In this document: in pieces, positions 51,943 to 60,535 of the stretch
Layout of the letters: each line of letters starts with the position of its first letter
Position numbering within the stretch: position 1 is the first letter of the stretch
Origin: Hymenobacter cellulosivorans
GTDB lineage: Bacteria > Bacteroidota > Bacteroidia > Cytophagales > Hymenobacteraceae
Direction of reading: 5' to 3'
DNA: 64,000 nt
Assembly (NCBI RefSeq): GCF_022919135.1
Contig: NZ_CP095049.1
Location: 4,778,501 to 4,842,500, forward strand
Translations under genes and position numbers: made by a program
The notes under the pieces: model-generated
Database searches by the model: none
Seen by the model: only the letters and a program-made list of their open reading frames with translations
Told to the model about the DNA's origin: nothing

Positions 51943-52677
51943 TTGCCTGAAATGCCCGCCTCTTCCGCTTCCCACCGCAGCCGACTACCGCTTTACCTGG
52001 CCGGGGGCCTGCTCCTGGCGCTGGCGGCCTGCTACTTTCTCTGGCCCGCCTTCCAAACCACGGCCAAGGAAGCCTACACGGTGCTCAAAAGCGGGGAGCA
52101 GGCCCAGGTTTCGGCCTGGATCAAGCAGTTTGGCTACTGGGGCCCGGTGGTAATTGTGGCGGCCATGGTGCTGCAAATGTTTCTGGTGGTCGTCAACGTG
52201 GTGCTGCTGATTCTGGTGGCTATTCTGGCCTACGGGCCCTGGTGGGGCTCCTTGCTGGCCCTGGTGGGCTGCGTGGTGGCCTCGTCGGTGGGCTACTGGC
52301 TGGGCCACTCGGCCGGCGAAACGTTTATCAGCCGCCTAATTGGGGAGAAAAACGAGAAAAAGATGGTGGAGGAAGTACAGCGCTACGGCACCTGGGCCGT
52401 GGTTATTGCCCGCCTCTCCCCGGCCCTCTCCGACGACGCGGTAAGCTTCGTGGCCGGCGTGGCGCGCCTGGGTTACGTGCGCTTTATCCTGGCCACGGTG
52501 GCCGGCGTGGCCCCGCTGATTGCCCTGCTGGCCTGGCTGGGCGAAAACAGTGAGCGGCTCAAAAGCGGCCTGCTTTGGGTGTCGGTTGTTAGCGTGGTGC
52601 TGTTTGTAGCCTACGTGTGGTGGGACAAGCGCCGGGGCAAAAACCAGCCTGAGCCAGCGTTGGCCGAGAAAAACTGA
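51943..52677 (+). CDS. TVP38/TMEM64 (DedA-like) membrane protein
   Basis: This 244-residue protein has about five hydrophobic segments: YLAGGLLLALAACYFLWPAF, VVIVAAMVLQMFLVVVNVVL, SLLALVGCVVASSVGYWLGH, FILATVAGVAPLIALLAWLG and VVSVVLFVAYVWW. The family signature lies around FGYWGPVVIV and ARLSPALSDDAVSFVAGVAR, where DedA/VTT proteins have the conserved RxxP...xxxG pattern. These inner-membrane proteins are linked to lipid flipping/homeostasis. It is divergent from the GH15 gene and stands alone. Confidence 0.85.
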   Translation: MPEMPASSASHRSRLPLYLAGGLLLALAACYFLWPAFQTTAKEAYTVLKSGEQAQVSAWIKQFGYWGPVVIVAAMVLQMFLVVVNVVLLILVAILAYGPWWGSLLALVGCVVASSVGYWLGHSAGETFISRLIGEKNEKKMVEEVQRYGTWAVVIARLSPALSDDAVSFVAGVARLGYVRFILATVAGVAPLIALLAWLGENSERLKSGLLWVSVVSVVLFVAYVWWDKRRGKNQPEPALAEKN

Positions 52678-52777
52678 GGAATTGGACGAAAACCGCCTGG
52701 ATAGGATTCAGTAGCTGCTACCTTTGCGAGCTTAAACGGGAACCGAATTGCCGGTTTGCCCGCTCCCCTCACTTCTG

Positions 52778-54190
52778 ATGCAGTGCCCCGTGCGTTTTCT
52801 TCCGGGTTTTAGCTGGCTTGCCGGCTTGGCCGCCCTCCTGTGCCTGTCCGCCTCGGTCCAGGCCCAAACGGCTCCCTCTTCTTCGACTCCCTTGCTGCGT
52901 GAGCTCACGCTGCGCACCGACACCACGCGCTACTCGCTGAGTCGCCACACCATTGCCGTGCAGGGCGAGCCCAACCTGTATTTCTACTACCGCCAAGACG
53001 ATGAAACGGCCGAGCTGCTGCTTTACCCGCTGAGCTGGCAAAAGCCCGTGCGCCTGCGTCGCTCCGCCGACTTCGTGCTGCTCGACTCGCTCACGGCCGT
53101 TGGGAGCCAGTATTACCGCACCAAAATCCGGTTCAAGGACTTGCCCGCGGCCCGCTTTCTGCAGCTCACTTTCACCCAGGCCAACGACAGCACGGGCCGC
53201 CCGCCCCTGACCCAGACGGTAAACCTCTTGCCCGTGACGCGCACCACGCTGGAGTTTAAGCCCAACGACACCGAGCTGTTTGTGGGCGAGGAAAAGGTGT
53301 TCGACCTGACCAGCAACAACCCCAAAAATATCCGCGTCTCCTCGGAATGGACCAAGGGTCAGGACATCGACTGGCGCATCGTGCAGGAAAAAGGGCAACT
53401 GCGCCTGCGGGTGGTGCCCAACGAGCTGGGCACCCGCCTGCTTACGGTGCGGCCCCAAACCGAGCGGCCCTTCCTGACCGACAACAACCGCCGCCTCAGC
53501 TACGGCCTGCCCCCGCTGCGCCAGGAATTCACCGTAAAAGCCAGCCGGCTGCGGTTTCTGAGCGTCGATAAAAAGGAAATAACCATGGACGAGGCCGCCC
53601 GCCGCCGGGGCGTGGAAATCATCCTCGACAACGGCCGCACGTTTGACCTGAAGCGCACCTACCGCATTGAGGACCAGGAAGAAGCCGGCGGGGCCCTGAT
53701 GGCCGAGCTCTTCACCCGCCAGTATTTGACCAACGACCGGGTGCTGTGCTGGCTGCGCGTCTACAACACCCACCGTCAGACCGACAGCTACCTCTACATC
53801 AAGGAAAACGACCAGGCCAAGTACATCACCAACTTCAATATCTCGCCCAAAACGGCCATCAGCAGCGTGCAGGTGCGGCACCGCGGCGGCGACTGGAGCC
53901 CGAGCCTGAACGTGAACCCCGGCGAAACCGTGGATGTGCGCCTCGAAGGGGAGTCGTTGCAGAAGGCCCGCTTCCACTTCGAGGACGTGGCCATCATCCC
54001 TTCGGACTCCTCCATTCGCTCCGACGCCGCGGTGGTGTACCGCGTGCAGGTGCCCCAAACCATCGACAAGCGCCGCGTCACCATCTTCAACGCCGGGCAG
54101 CCCACGGGTTATGCCTTGGCAGTGAAGGAGTTTCAGCGGCCCCACCCGCTCGACTTCGTGGCCGTCAACTTCGGGAAAGTCCGCGGGTGA
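52778..54190 (+). CDS. Exported protein of unknown function, N-terminal part
   Basis: I chose the ATG at 52778 (MQCPVRFLPGFSWLAGLAAL), giving 470 residues with a signal peptide ending ASVQA-QTAPS; the TTG at 52748 is less likely. The mature part is beta-rich with charged strands (LRELTLRTDTTRYSLSRHTI, FYYRQDDETAELLLYPLSWQ, VDVRLEGESLQKARFHFEDV) and no motif I know. The frame ends at TGA (54188-54190) after HPLDFVAVNFGKVRG. The following frame opens on the overlapping GTG and continues with a matching beta-rich sequence. This may be one ~720-residue protein split by a one-base deletion in the GGG run at 54185-54187, or two coupled genes. Confidence 0.7.
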   Translation: MQCPVRFLPGFSWLAGLAALLCLSASVQAQTAPSSSTPLLRELTLRTDTTRYSLSRHTIAVQGEPNLYFYYRQDDETAELLLYPLSWQKPVRLRRSADFVLLDSLTAVGSQYYRTKIRFKDLPAARFLQLTFTQANDSTGRPPLTQTVNLLPVTRTTLEFKPNDTELFVGEEKVFDLTSNNPKNIRVSSEWTKGQDIDWRIVQEKGQLRLRVVPNELGTRLLTVRPQTERPFLTDNNRRLSYGLPPLRQEFTVKASRLRFLSVDKKEITMDEAARRRGVEIILDNGRTFDLKRTYRIEDQEEAGGALMAELFTRQYLTNDRVLCWLRVYNTHRQTDSYLYIKENDQAKYITNFNISPKTAISSVQVRHRGGDWSPSLNVNPGETVDVRLEGESLQKARFHFEDVAIIPSDSSIRSDAAVVYRVQVPQTIDKRRVTIFNAGQPTGYALAVKEFQRPHPLDFVAVNFGKVRG

Positions 54191-54945
54191 TTAACCGCCT
54201 CAACGGCCCGGTGCTCTACGACCGGACCATTTCCGACGTCGTATTCAGTTTCAACCCCAACGGCATCGACACCGAAACCCAACTCTACGGCAAGCAGTAC
54301 CTGACCTTCGACATCCGGACCCAGAACGCCAAAGGGGAGCTGATTGAGATGCGCACCATTGACAACGTAGTGGTCTGCCCCGGCGACAACTCGGTGCGGG
54401 CCGCCTTCTACCAGGACAAGCAGTGCCAGGTCGGCAACATCAGCCTCAACAACCTGCTCAGCTCCCGCAAAACCTACGACCTGGACGACTGGAGCACGAT
54501 TATCATCACCATCCGGCACAACCAGAGTCAGTACCAAGAGCCGGGCTTCACCCAGAAGCTGGAGCTGGTGCTCAAGCGCCGCATCAAGTTCGACATCGAC
54601 GTGAGCTTCCCCGGCGGCCTGCTCACCAAGTACAAGGGCGAGTCGAGCTACACCTCGTTCGGTGGTATTTCCCTGGCCATGCTGGGCCAACTGAGCTTCT
54701 ACCACCCTGAGAAAATCAACCGCTTGCGCCCGTATAAAGTGGGGGCCGGCTTCGTGGCCCTCAATGCCTTTGACCTGAGCAAAAACGGCGGTAACCGGGA
54801 CCTGGGCGTGGTTATTTTGGGCTCCATCTACCCCACTCGCCGCGACGCCAAGCTTACCTTCCCCCTCTACCTCGGCGGCGGCTACCTGCTCTCCGCCGGC
54901 AAGCCCTTCTTCCTGCTCGGCCCCGGCATCGGCGTGCGGCTGTAG
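54187..54945 (+). CDS. Exported protein of unknown function, C-terminal part or coupled partner
   Basis: This 252-codon frame opens on a GTG that overlaps the previous stop (GTGA, 54187-54190) and reads VINRLNGPVLYDRTISDVVF. The frame is open further upstream (to 53746), but that part is the shadow of the gene before. The sequence is beta-rich, contains ITIRHNQSQYQEPGFTQKLE and ends in a membrane-barrel-like stretch (FPLYLGGGYLLSAGKPFFLL, PGIGVRL), suggesting an outer-membrane or surface location. No signal peptide follows the GTG, so as an independent gene it would be cytosolic. This favours the idea that it is the 3' end of the exported protein before it. Confidence 0.65.
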   Translation: MINRLNGPVLYDRTISDVVFSFNPNGIDTETQLYGKQYLTFDIRTQNAKGELIEMRTIDNVVVCPGDNSVRAAFYQDKQCQVGNISLNNLLSSRKTYDLDDWSTIIITIRHNQSQYQEPGFTQKLELVLKRRIKFDIDVSFPGGLLTKYKGESSYTSFGGISLAMLGQLSFYHPEKINRLRPYKVGAGFVALNAFDLSKNGGNRDLGVVILGSIYPTRRDAKLTFPLYLGGGYLLSAGKPFFLLGPGIGVRL

Positions 54946-55188
54946 GTGAGATGGTGAATTGGTGAATTGGTGAGTTGCTGTTCAACGCCACGTGTCCTTA
55001 CGAGACGCAGCCGTGGCAATCCGTCCTCTGAAATGTGCTCAGCCTTCTAATGTAAAATCCCCTTCCTACGGCCTGCAGGAAGGGGATTTTTCGTAAAAGT
55101 GCGGGACTACTTGCGCACAGAACGGATGGCTTCGGCTGCGCCTCGCAAGGACACATTGAACGACGGCTCACCAGTTCACTACTTCACC
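54945..55188. repeat. Inverted GGTGAATT repeats spanning two converging gene ends
   Basis: GGTGAGATGGTGAATTGGTG (start 54945, to 54974) and CTCACCAGTTCACTACTTC (start 55167, to 55188) are opposed and match at about 18 of 21 positions in their best overlap. The first begins at the last base of the upstream stop codon; the second contains the end of the kinase gene. The bidirectional terminator at 55054-55090 lies between them. Confidence 0.55.
55054..55090. terminator. Bidirectional terminator between converging genes
   Basis: Perfect 14-bp arms (AAAATCCCCTTCCT and its complement) with a 9-base loop and A/T tracts at both ends lie between the exported protein gene and the sensor kinase gene. 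Confidence 0.92.
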
Positions 55189-57173
55189 CTAATTTCAATG
55201 GTGATGATGGAGCCTTTGCCGGGGCGGGAATCGACGAAGATGGTGCCGCCGAGCAGGTCGAGGCGGTTGCGGATGCCGGCTAGGCCGATACCCTTGGCCT
55301 GCTTGCCCGTGTCGGCCGCCAACTGGGTGAAGCCGATGCCGTCGTCCTCGGCCGTAATGTGCAGATTGCCGTCTTCGTGCACCACGTACAGGTAGGCTTC
55401 GTGGGCCTGGGCGTGCTTGATGATGTTGGTCAGCAGTTCCTGCACGATGCGGTAGGCAGCCACGTCGTAGAGGCGGGGCCGGGGCTGCTCTAGGCCGTCT
55501 AAGTGCAGGTGCACGTGCAGCTGCTGCTTGGGAATGCGCTTGGTGAGCTCCTCCAGGGCTATTTTCAGTCCGAAGTCTTCCAGGATGCCCGGCGTCAGCT
55601 CGTGCGAGATGGAGCGGGTGGCCTTGATGCCCTCGTCAATCAAACTCAGGGCGGCGGCGCGGTTCTGAGTGGTGCCCGAGCGGTTTTCCAGGTTGAGTTT
55701 GGCTGCGTACAGCAACTGGCCTACGCCGTTGTGCAGGGCCTCGGCAATGCGCTTACGCTCCTCCTCTTGGGTCGTGAGGATGGCGGCCAGCACTTCCTGC
55801 TGCTGGCGCAGCTTCAGGGCCGTGGCCTCCTCGGCCAGGCGCACCCGCTCGGTCACGTCGCGGATGTGGACCAGGGCCCCGCTGATGCGGCCCTCGGGCG
55901 AGGCCAAAGGCACGAAGTACGACTCGAAATAACCCTGGCTGGAATGAAACGGCATGTCCTGGCGCATCATGCGCCGGCCCTGCAGCACCTGGCGCATTCC
56001 TTCTTCCTGCTCGCCGCCGGCGTATTCGGGGAAAAGCTCCAGCACGCCCTGCCCCAGCACCTGGGCTTCGGAGCGGCCCGAAAACGCTTCCTGCACCCGG
56101 TTCCAGGCCGTGATGCGCAGCTCCTGGTCGAAGGCCAGAATGCCGTCCACGCTGTTGTCGAGCAGGCTTTCCGAGAATTCCTTCTGGCGCAGCAGCTCGG
56201 CGCGGGCGGCCCGGGCGGCCGTCACGTCGCGCCAGGCCACGTGCAGCAAGGGCGCCTTATTCTGGAGGGCAAACAGCGTGATGACGGCCTCTACCCACAC
56301 TTCCTCGCCGGTGATGCGCTGCATGAGCAGCTCCATTTTGGCCGAGCCCTGCCGCATGGCTTCCTTCACCACCGTGTTGATGAGCTGCAGGCTGGGGGTA
56401 CCGTCGGGCTGCCGTTCCGGAAAAAAATCGGTGATGTGGTGGCCTACTACTTCCTCCCGGTCCAGGGCGGCGAGCAGGTGCATGGCCGCCGCGTTGCAGT
56501 CGAGGTAGTAGTTGTCCTGGAGCAGCACCACCGCGTCGGAGCTGTGCTCAAAGAGCCGCCGAAACCGGGCTTCGCTGGCTTCCAGAGCCTTTTTGGCTTC
56601 GTGCTGCCGGGTAATGTCGATAACGACCACGCGGCAGTGGGTAGGCTGCGCCTCGGGTTCCCGGGCCACGGCCAGGCCTTCGAGCAGGGCATAAAATACG
56701 GTACCGTCTTCCCGCCGCAATATCAGCTCCAGCGTCTGACGCTGCTCGCTGGCCTGCACCCGAACCAGAAACTGCTGAAACGCGGCGCGGTACTCCGGGT
56801 CGACAAACCAGGTGAAGCGCCGCCCGATCAGGCGCTGGCGCACCGAGCTCAGCTGCTGGCTGCCCTTCAGGTTCAGCTGAGTGATAACGCCCAGCGGGTC
56901 GAGACTAAAGTAGCCCACCGGCGCGAAGTCGTAGAGGTCCACGTACTGAGCGCGCATGGTTTCGAGCTCGGCCTGGGCCAGCAGCAGCTCCTCGTACTGC
57001 ACTTCCAGCTCAAGCTGGTGCACCTGCAAGTCCTGCACCAGGCGCTGCACGTCCGCGGGCAGCCCCTCGCTCAGGCTCTGGGTGACCAGACTTTTGCGCT
57101 TTTCGGCCCGCTCCCGCAGCTCTTGCAGGGCCGCGTGCACCGAGGCAGCCGACTGGGAATGGGGCGTATTCAT
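55179..57173 (-). CDS. Multi-PAS sensor histidine kinase (HisKA_3 type)
   Basis: This 664-residue protein lacks membrane segments. A coiled-coil-rich N-terminus (about 1-85, LQVHQLELEVQYEELLLAQA) is followed by three PAS domains (about 85-200, 205-325, 330-450; for example VDLYDFAPVGYFSLDPLGVI, FRRLFEHSSDAVVLLQDNYY, LLDNSVDGILAFDQELRITA). A HisKA_3 dimerisation domain has the phospho-acceptor His in IAEALHNGVGQLLYAAKLNL (about 480). The C-terminal ATPase has RIVQELLTNIIKHAQAH, AEDDGIGFT and GIGLAGIRNRLDLLGG. HisKA_3 kinases normally pair with LuxR-type (NarL) regulators, but none is adjacent. It lies 77 bases downstream of the CheB-CheR fusion on the same strand, probably one signalling unit. 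Confidence 0.9.
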   Translation of the reverse strand: MNTPHSQSAASVHAALQELRERAEKRKSLVTQSLSEGLPADVQRLVQDLQVHQLELEVQYEELLLAQAELETMRAQYVDLYDFAPVGYFSLDPLGVITQLNLKGSQQLSSVRQRLIGRRFTWFVDPEYRAAFQQFLVRVQASEQRQTLELILRREDGTVFYALLEGLAVAREPEAQPTHCRVVVIDITRQHEAKKALEASEARFRRLFEHSSDAVVLLQDNYYLDCNAAAMHLLAALDREEVVGHHITDFFPERQPDGTPSLQLINTVVKEAMRQGSAKMELLMQRITGEEVWVEAVITLFALQNKAPLLHVAWRDVTAARAARAELLRQKEFSESLLDNSVDGILAFDQELRITAWNRVQEAFSGRSEAQVLGQGVLELFPEYAGGEQEEGMRQVLQGRRMMRQDMPFHSSQGYFESYFVPLASPEGRISGALVHIRDVTERVRLAEEATALKLRQQQEVLAAILTTQEEERKRIAEALHNGVGQLLYAAKLNLENRSGTTQNRAAALSLIDEGIKATRSISHELTPGILEDFGLKIALEELTKRIPKQQLHVHLHLDGLEQPRPRLYDVAAYRIVQELLTNIIKHAQAHEAYLYVVHEDGNLHITAEDDGIGFTQLAADTGKQAKGIGLAGIRNRLDLLGGTIFVDSRPGKGSIITIEIRVK

Positions 57174-57250
57174 ACGGACAAGCTAGAGAAATTACCTTCA
57201 ATACGGAAGCTCAACCTTATCGAACGACTTATCTCCACTACTCGAACCGG

Positions 57251-60200
57251 CTAGCGTCCGGCTTCTTTCTGCTCCACGCCTAGCAGCAGGCGGCCGGTTT
57301 CGTGACCTTCGCTCATAATGCGGCGACCGTGCACTACCACTTCCCGCGGCTCGGTCCCGGGCAGAAGTAGCGTCAGGGCGAGGCCATTGAACTCCTCGGC
57401 CTGCCGGTCGAGCAGGGTTTGCAAGTGGCGGCGCAGCTCGGGCTGGTTCCAGGCGCCCCCCTGCAGCTTGGCGAGGGAAAGATGGCGCACGGCGTCGGCA
57501 TCCACCTCAAAAATCTGGGCAAACGAGCGGCTGGCCGTGAGAATATGCAGGTGCTGGTCGAGCACGAGCAGGGGTTCCCGCACGGTTTCGATGATGCTGT
57601 TGGCAAAGCGCGAGGTTTCCTGCAGCTGCTCCTCCAGGTGCTTCAGGCCCGAAATATCGGTGAAGGTGATGACCGTGCCGCTGATGTAGTTGTCGAGGGT
57701 GCGGTAGGGCAGAATGCGCATGGCGTACCATTCGCCCGTAGTGGTCTGGATGTTGGAATCGATGCTCACCAGCCGGTCGAGCACCTGCTGAATGTCGGCG
57801 GCCAGGTTTTCGTGGCGCAGGTTGCTGGCAAAGTGCGTGATGGGCCGGCCCGCATCCGAGGGCAGCAGCTTGATGATACGGCTTACCGAGGGCGTAAACC
57901 GCTTGATGACCATGTCATTGTCGAGGAAGATGGTGGCAATTTCGGTGGCGTCGAGGAGGTTTTTCATGTCGTTGGCGGCCATCGAGAGTTCCTCGGTCTT
58001 GCTCAGGTACTGCATGTTCAGGGTCATGAGCTCCTCGTTAAGGCTCTGCATTTCCTCCTTGTTGGTCATGGCCTCCTCGTTGGTGCTTTGCAGTTCCTCG
58101 TTGGCACTTTGCAGTTCCTCATTGGTGCTTTTGAGCTCCTCCACACTGCTTTCCATTTCCTCGATGGTGATTTGCAGGCGGCGCTTGGTGTAGTGCAGCT
58201 CTTTTTCCAGGGCGGCTGCCGCATCCTTGTTCATTCCGTCGCCGAGGCTGGTTTTGCTCAGGCGCACCTTGCGGGGCGTGGGCTGGTCTTCGAACACGAC
58301 CAGCAGCAGGCCGGCCAGCGTGTCGACTTCCTCCAGGTACTTCACCGTGATGCGCAGCAGCTGGTAGCCGCTTTCGGTCTTGACCCGCACGTTGTCGGCC
58401 ACGGCGTCTTCGTGGGTGGCGGTGGCCTTGTGCACCAGGCCGCTGAGCTCGTAGTTGAGGTCTTCGCGGGCCATTTCAAACAGATTCATGCTGCCCAGAC
58501 CCGGGGCCGGCTCCAGGTAGCGGCCGGTGCGCCCGTTCACGTACAGGATTTCGCCCCGAGCATTGATGACTACGGCCGGCGGCGTGTAGGTGCGCAGCAG
58601 TACTTTCTGCACCAAGGAAGCGAATGGGCCGTCTTTACGGGGAGCAATAGGGTGCATAGCGCTGTTGGCGGGGGCGTTGGAAGCCGTTTGGGGGGTCAGG
58701 GAAAAAGGGAAATTAACGATGCGCGGCAGGGGCGAAGAAGTTTCGGAGCGGCGCGAAATCTTCCACTTCACGTCCAGGGGCTGAAACAGATCCTGAAACC
58801 CGGTGAGGTTCTCCGACGGCCCCAGAAACAGCAAGCCGTTGGGGTTGAGGGCGTAGTGAAAGATGGGAATGATGTTTTTCTGCAGCTCGGCCGAGAGGTA
58901 AATCAGCAGGTTGCGGCAGCATACCAAATCAAGCCTGGTGAAGGGGGCATCCTTGTTCAGGTTGTGCAGGGCAAAGATGACCAGGTCGCGCACTTCCTTA
59001 CGAATCAGGTAGTGGCCGTCGGTTTTCTGAAAAAACCGCTCCAGCCGCGCCGGGCTCACGTCGGCTTCGATGTTGGCCGGGTACAGGCCCGCGCGGGCAA
59101 AGTCAATGCCCTCGGCGTTGATGTCGGTGGCGAAAATCTGGATTTTGAGGTGGCGCGTGGGGTCGATGCCGTCCATGGCTTCGAGCAGGGTCATGGCCAG
59201 GGAATAGGCTTCCTCCCCGGTAGAGCAGCCCGGGGCCCACACCCGCACCACGCTGTCGGCGGGCTTGGCGCGCAGAACGGGCAGCAGCCGCACCTTCAGC
59301 AAATCGAAAGCTTGCTTGTCGCGGAAAAACTTGGTGACGCCGATCAGCAGCTCCTTGAACAGGGCCTCTACCTCCGAGGGAGTTTCCTGCAAAAAGCGCA
59401 CGTAGTGGGTGAACTCCTGAATCTGGTGGGAGTTCATGCGCCGCTCGATGCGCCGAAACACGGTATTGCGCTTGTAGAAGCTGAAGTCGTGCCCGGTCTG
59501 GGTCCGGATCAGGGTAAAGATTTTCTGCAGGGCGTGGGCCGGCTGGGAGGCCGACTCGGCCACTTCGCGCCGGGGCCGGGCTCCCAGGGGCTTGTTTACG
59601 TATTCGAGGAGCTTGGCCGGCAGCTGTTCGGCGGGCAGCACGTAGTCCACAAACTCGGTGGCAATGGCCGAGCGGGGCATGCTGTCGTACTCGGCCGTAT
59701 CGGGAGCCTGCACCATCACCATCCCGAAGTTTTCCATCACCATTTTCAGCCCCACGGTGCCGTCGGTGCCCAGGCCCGACAAGACGATGCACACGGCCCG
59801 CTCCCGGGCGTCCTTGGCCAGGCTCTGGAAGAAGTAGTCGATGGGCAGGCGCTTGCCCCGGGGCTGTTCGGGGGCAAACAGCAGCAGCGTGCCGTGCAGA
59901 ATGCTCAAGTCACGGTCGGGCGGAATCACGTAGACGTGGTTGGGCCGCACCTTCTGCCCGTCGGTGGCTTCCAGCACCAGCATGCTCGTGTTTTGCTGCA
60001 ACACCTGGGCCAGCTGACTGGGCTGATCGGGCATCAGGTGCAGCACCACCACGAAGGCAATGCCACTGCCGGGGGGCATGTGTTGGAAAAACTTTTCCAG
60101 CGCCCCTACCGAGCCTGCCGAGCCGCCCAGCCCCACGATGGTAAACTTTTCGTTCGGCTTTTCCTGGCGCTCCGCCTCGCGCAGCTGCTGCTGCGAAGGC

Positions 60201-60283
60201 TGGGGCTCCAGGGGTAAGTCGGCGGGGGCAACGGGCAGGATGGTTTCCTCCTCGTCGGAATTGGCTTGGGCGGGTGTCTTCAT
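57251..60283 (-). CDS. CheB-CheR-PAS fusion protein
   Basis: This 1010-residue protein has a CheB methylesterase domain (about 48-235) with the catalytic triad positions in VGLGGSAGSVGAL, VVLHLMPDQPSQLAQ and VLSGLGTDGTVGLKMV. A CheR methyltransferase (about 262-520) has the SAM motif VWAPGCSTGEEAYSLAM and LVCCRNLLIYLSAELQ. After a PAS-like segment comes a striking coiled coil (about 690-760) of repeats STNEELQSANEELQSTNEE. Two more PAS domains follow (LLDATEIATIFLDNDMVIKR, SIIETVREPLLVLDQHLHIL). No kinase domain follows; many members of this family end in one, so here the output may be given by the separate HisKA_3 kinase downstream. No MCP receptor or CheA gene is in the window. Confidence 0.92.
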   Translation of the reverse strand: MKTPAQANSDEEETILPVAPADLPLEPQPSQQQLREAERQEKPNEKFTIVGLGGSAGSVGALEKFFQHMPPGSGIAFVVVLHLMPDQPSQLAQVLQQNTSMLVLEATDGQKVRPNHVYVIPPDRDLSILHGTLLLFAPEQPRGKRLPIDYFFQSLAKDARERAVCIVLSGLGTDGTVGLKMVMENFGMVMVQAPDTAEYDSMPRSAIATEFVDYVLPAEQLPAKLLEYVNKPLGARPRREVAESASQPAHALQKIFTLIRTQTGHDFSFYKRNTVFRRIERRMNSHQIQEFTHYVRFLQETPSEVEALFKELLIGVTKFFRDKQAFDLLKVRLLPVLRAKPADSVVRVWAPGCSTGEEAYSLAMTLLEAMDGIDPTRHLKIQIFATDINAEGIDFARAGLYPANIEADVSPARLERFFQKTDGHYLIRKEVRDLVIFALHNLNKDAPFTRLDLVCCRNLLIYLSAELQKNIIPIFHYALNPNGLLFLGPSENLTGFQDLFQPLDVKWKISRRSETSSPLPRIVNFPFSLTPQTASNAPANSAMHPIAPRKDGPFASLVQKVLLRTYTPPAVVINARGEILYVNGRTGRYLEPAPGLGSMNLFEMAREDLNYELSGLVHKATATHEDAVADNVRVKTESGYQLLRITVKYLEEVDTLAGLLLVVFEDQPTPRKVRLSKTSLGDGMNKDAAAALEKELHYTKRRLQITIEEMESSVEELKSTNEELQSANEELQSTNEEAMTNKEEMQSLNEELMTLNMQYLSKTEELSMAANDMKNLLDATEIATIFLDNDMVIKRFTPSVSRIIKLLPSDAGRPITHFASNLRHENLAADIQQVLDRLVSIDSNIQTTTGEWYAMRILPYRTLDNYISGTVITFTDISGLKHLEEQLQETSRFANSIIETVREPLLVLDQHLHILTASRSFAQIFEVDADAVRHLSLAKLQGGAWNQPELRRHLQTLLDRQAEEFNGLALTLLLPGTEPREVVVHGRRIMSEGHETGRLLLGVEQKEAGR

Positions 60284-60535
60284 CTTTGAGCGGAGTCGTA
60301 GCTGAGGCGGCTTCGGTCAAGCGTCTGCTGAGGGTTTCCGCGCACTAAGGGCTTACGACAATTCTTCAAAAGTACGCACAAAAAAGTCACCGGCGGGGTT
60401 TCAAAGGCTGCTTCCGCCTGCTACACATCGGCAAGCGCCACCATATCCAGATGGCGTGGGGCTGCGTACATCTAAAAGACTTTCCTGCTTTTGTCGGTGG
60501 CTTGCCACCGCCTTTCATCCTCTTATTTCTACTTC

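Noticed and set aside
57419..60217. A 932-codon open frame on the plus strand opposite the CheB-CheR fusion
   Set aside because: It is an antisense shadow caused by high GC and codon bias; its translation has no recognisable motifs while the minus strand carries complete CheB, CheR and PAS domains.
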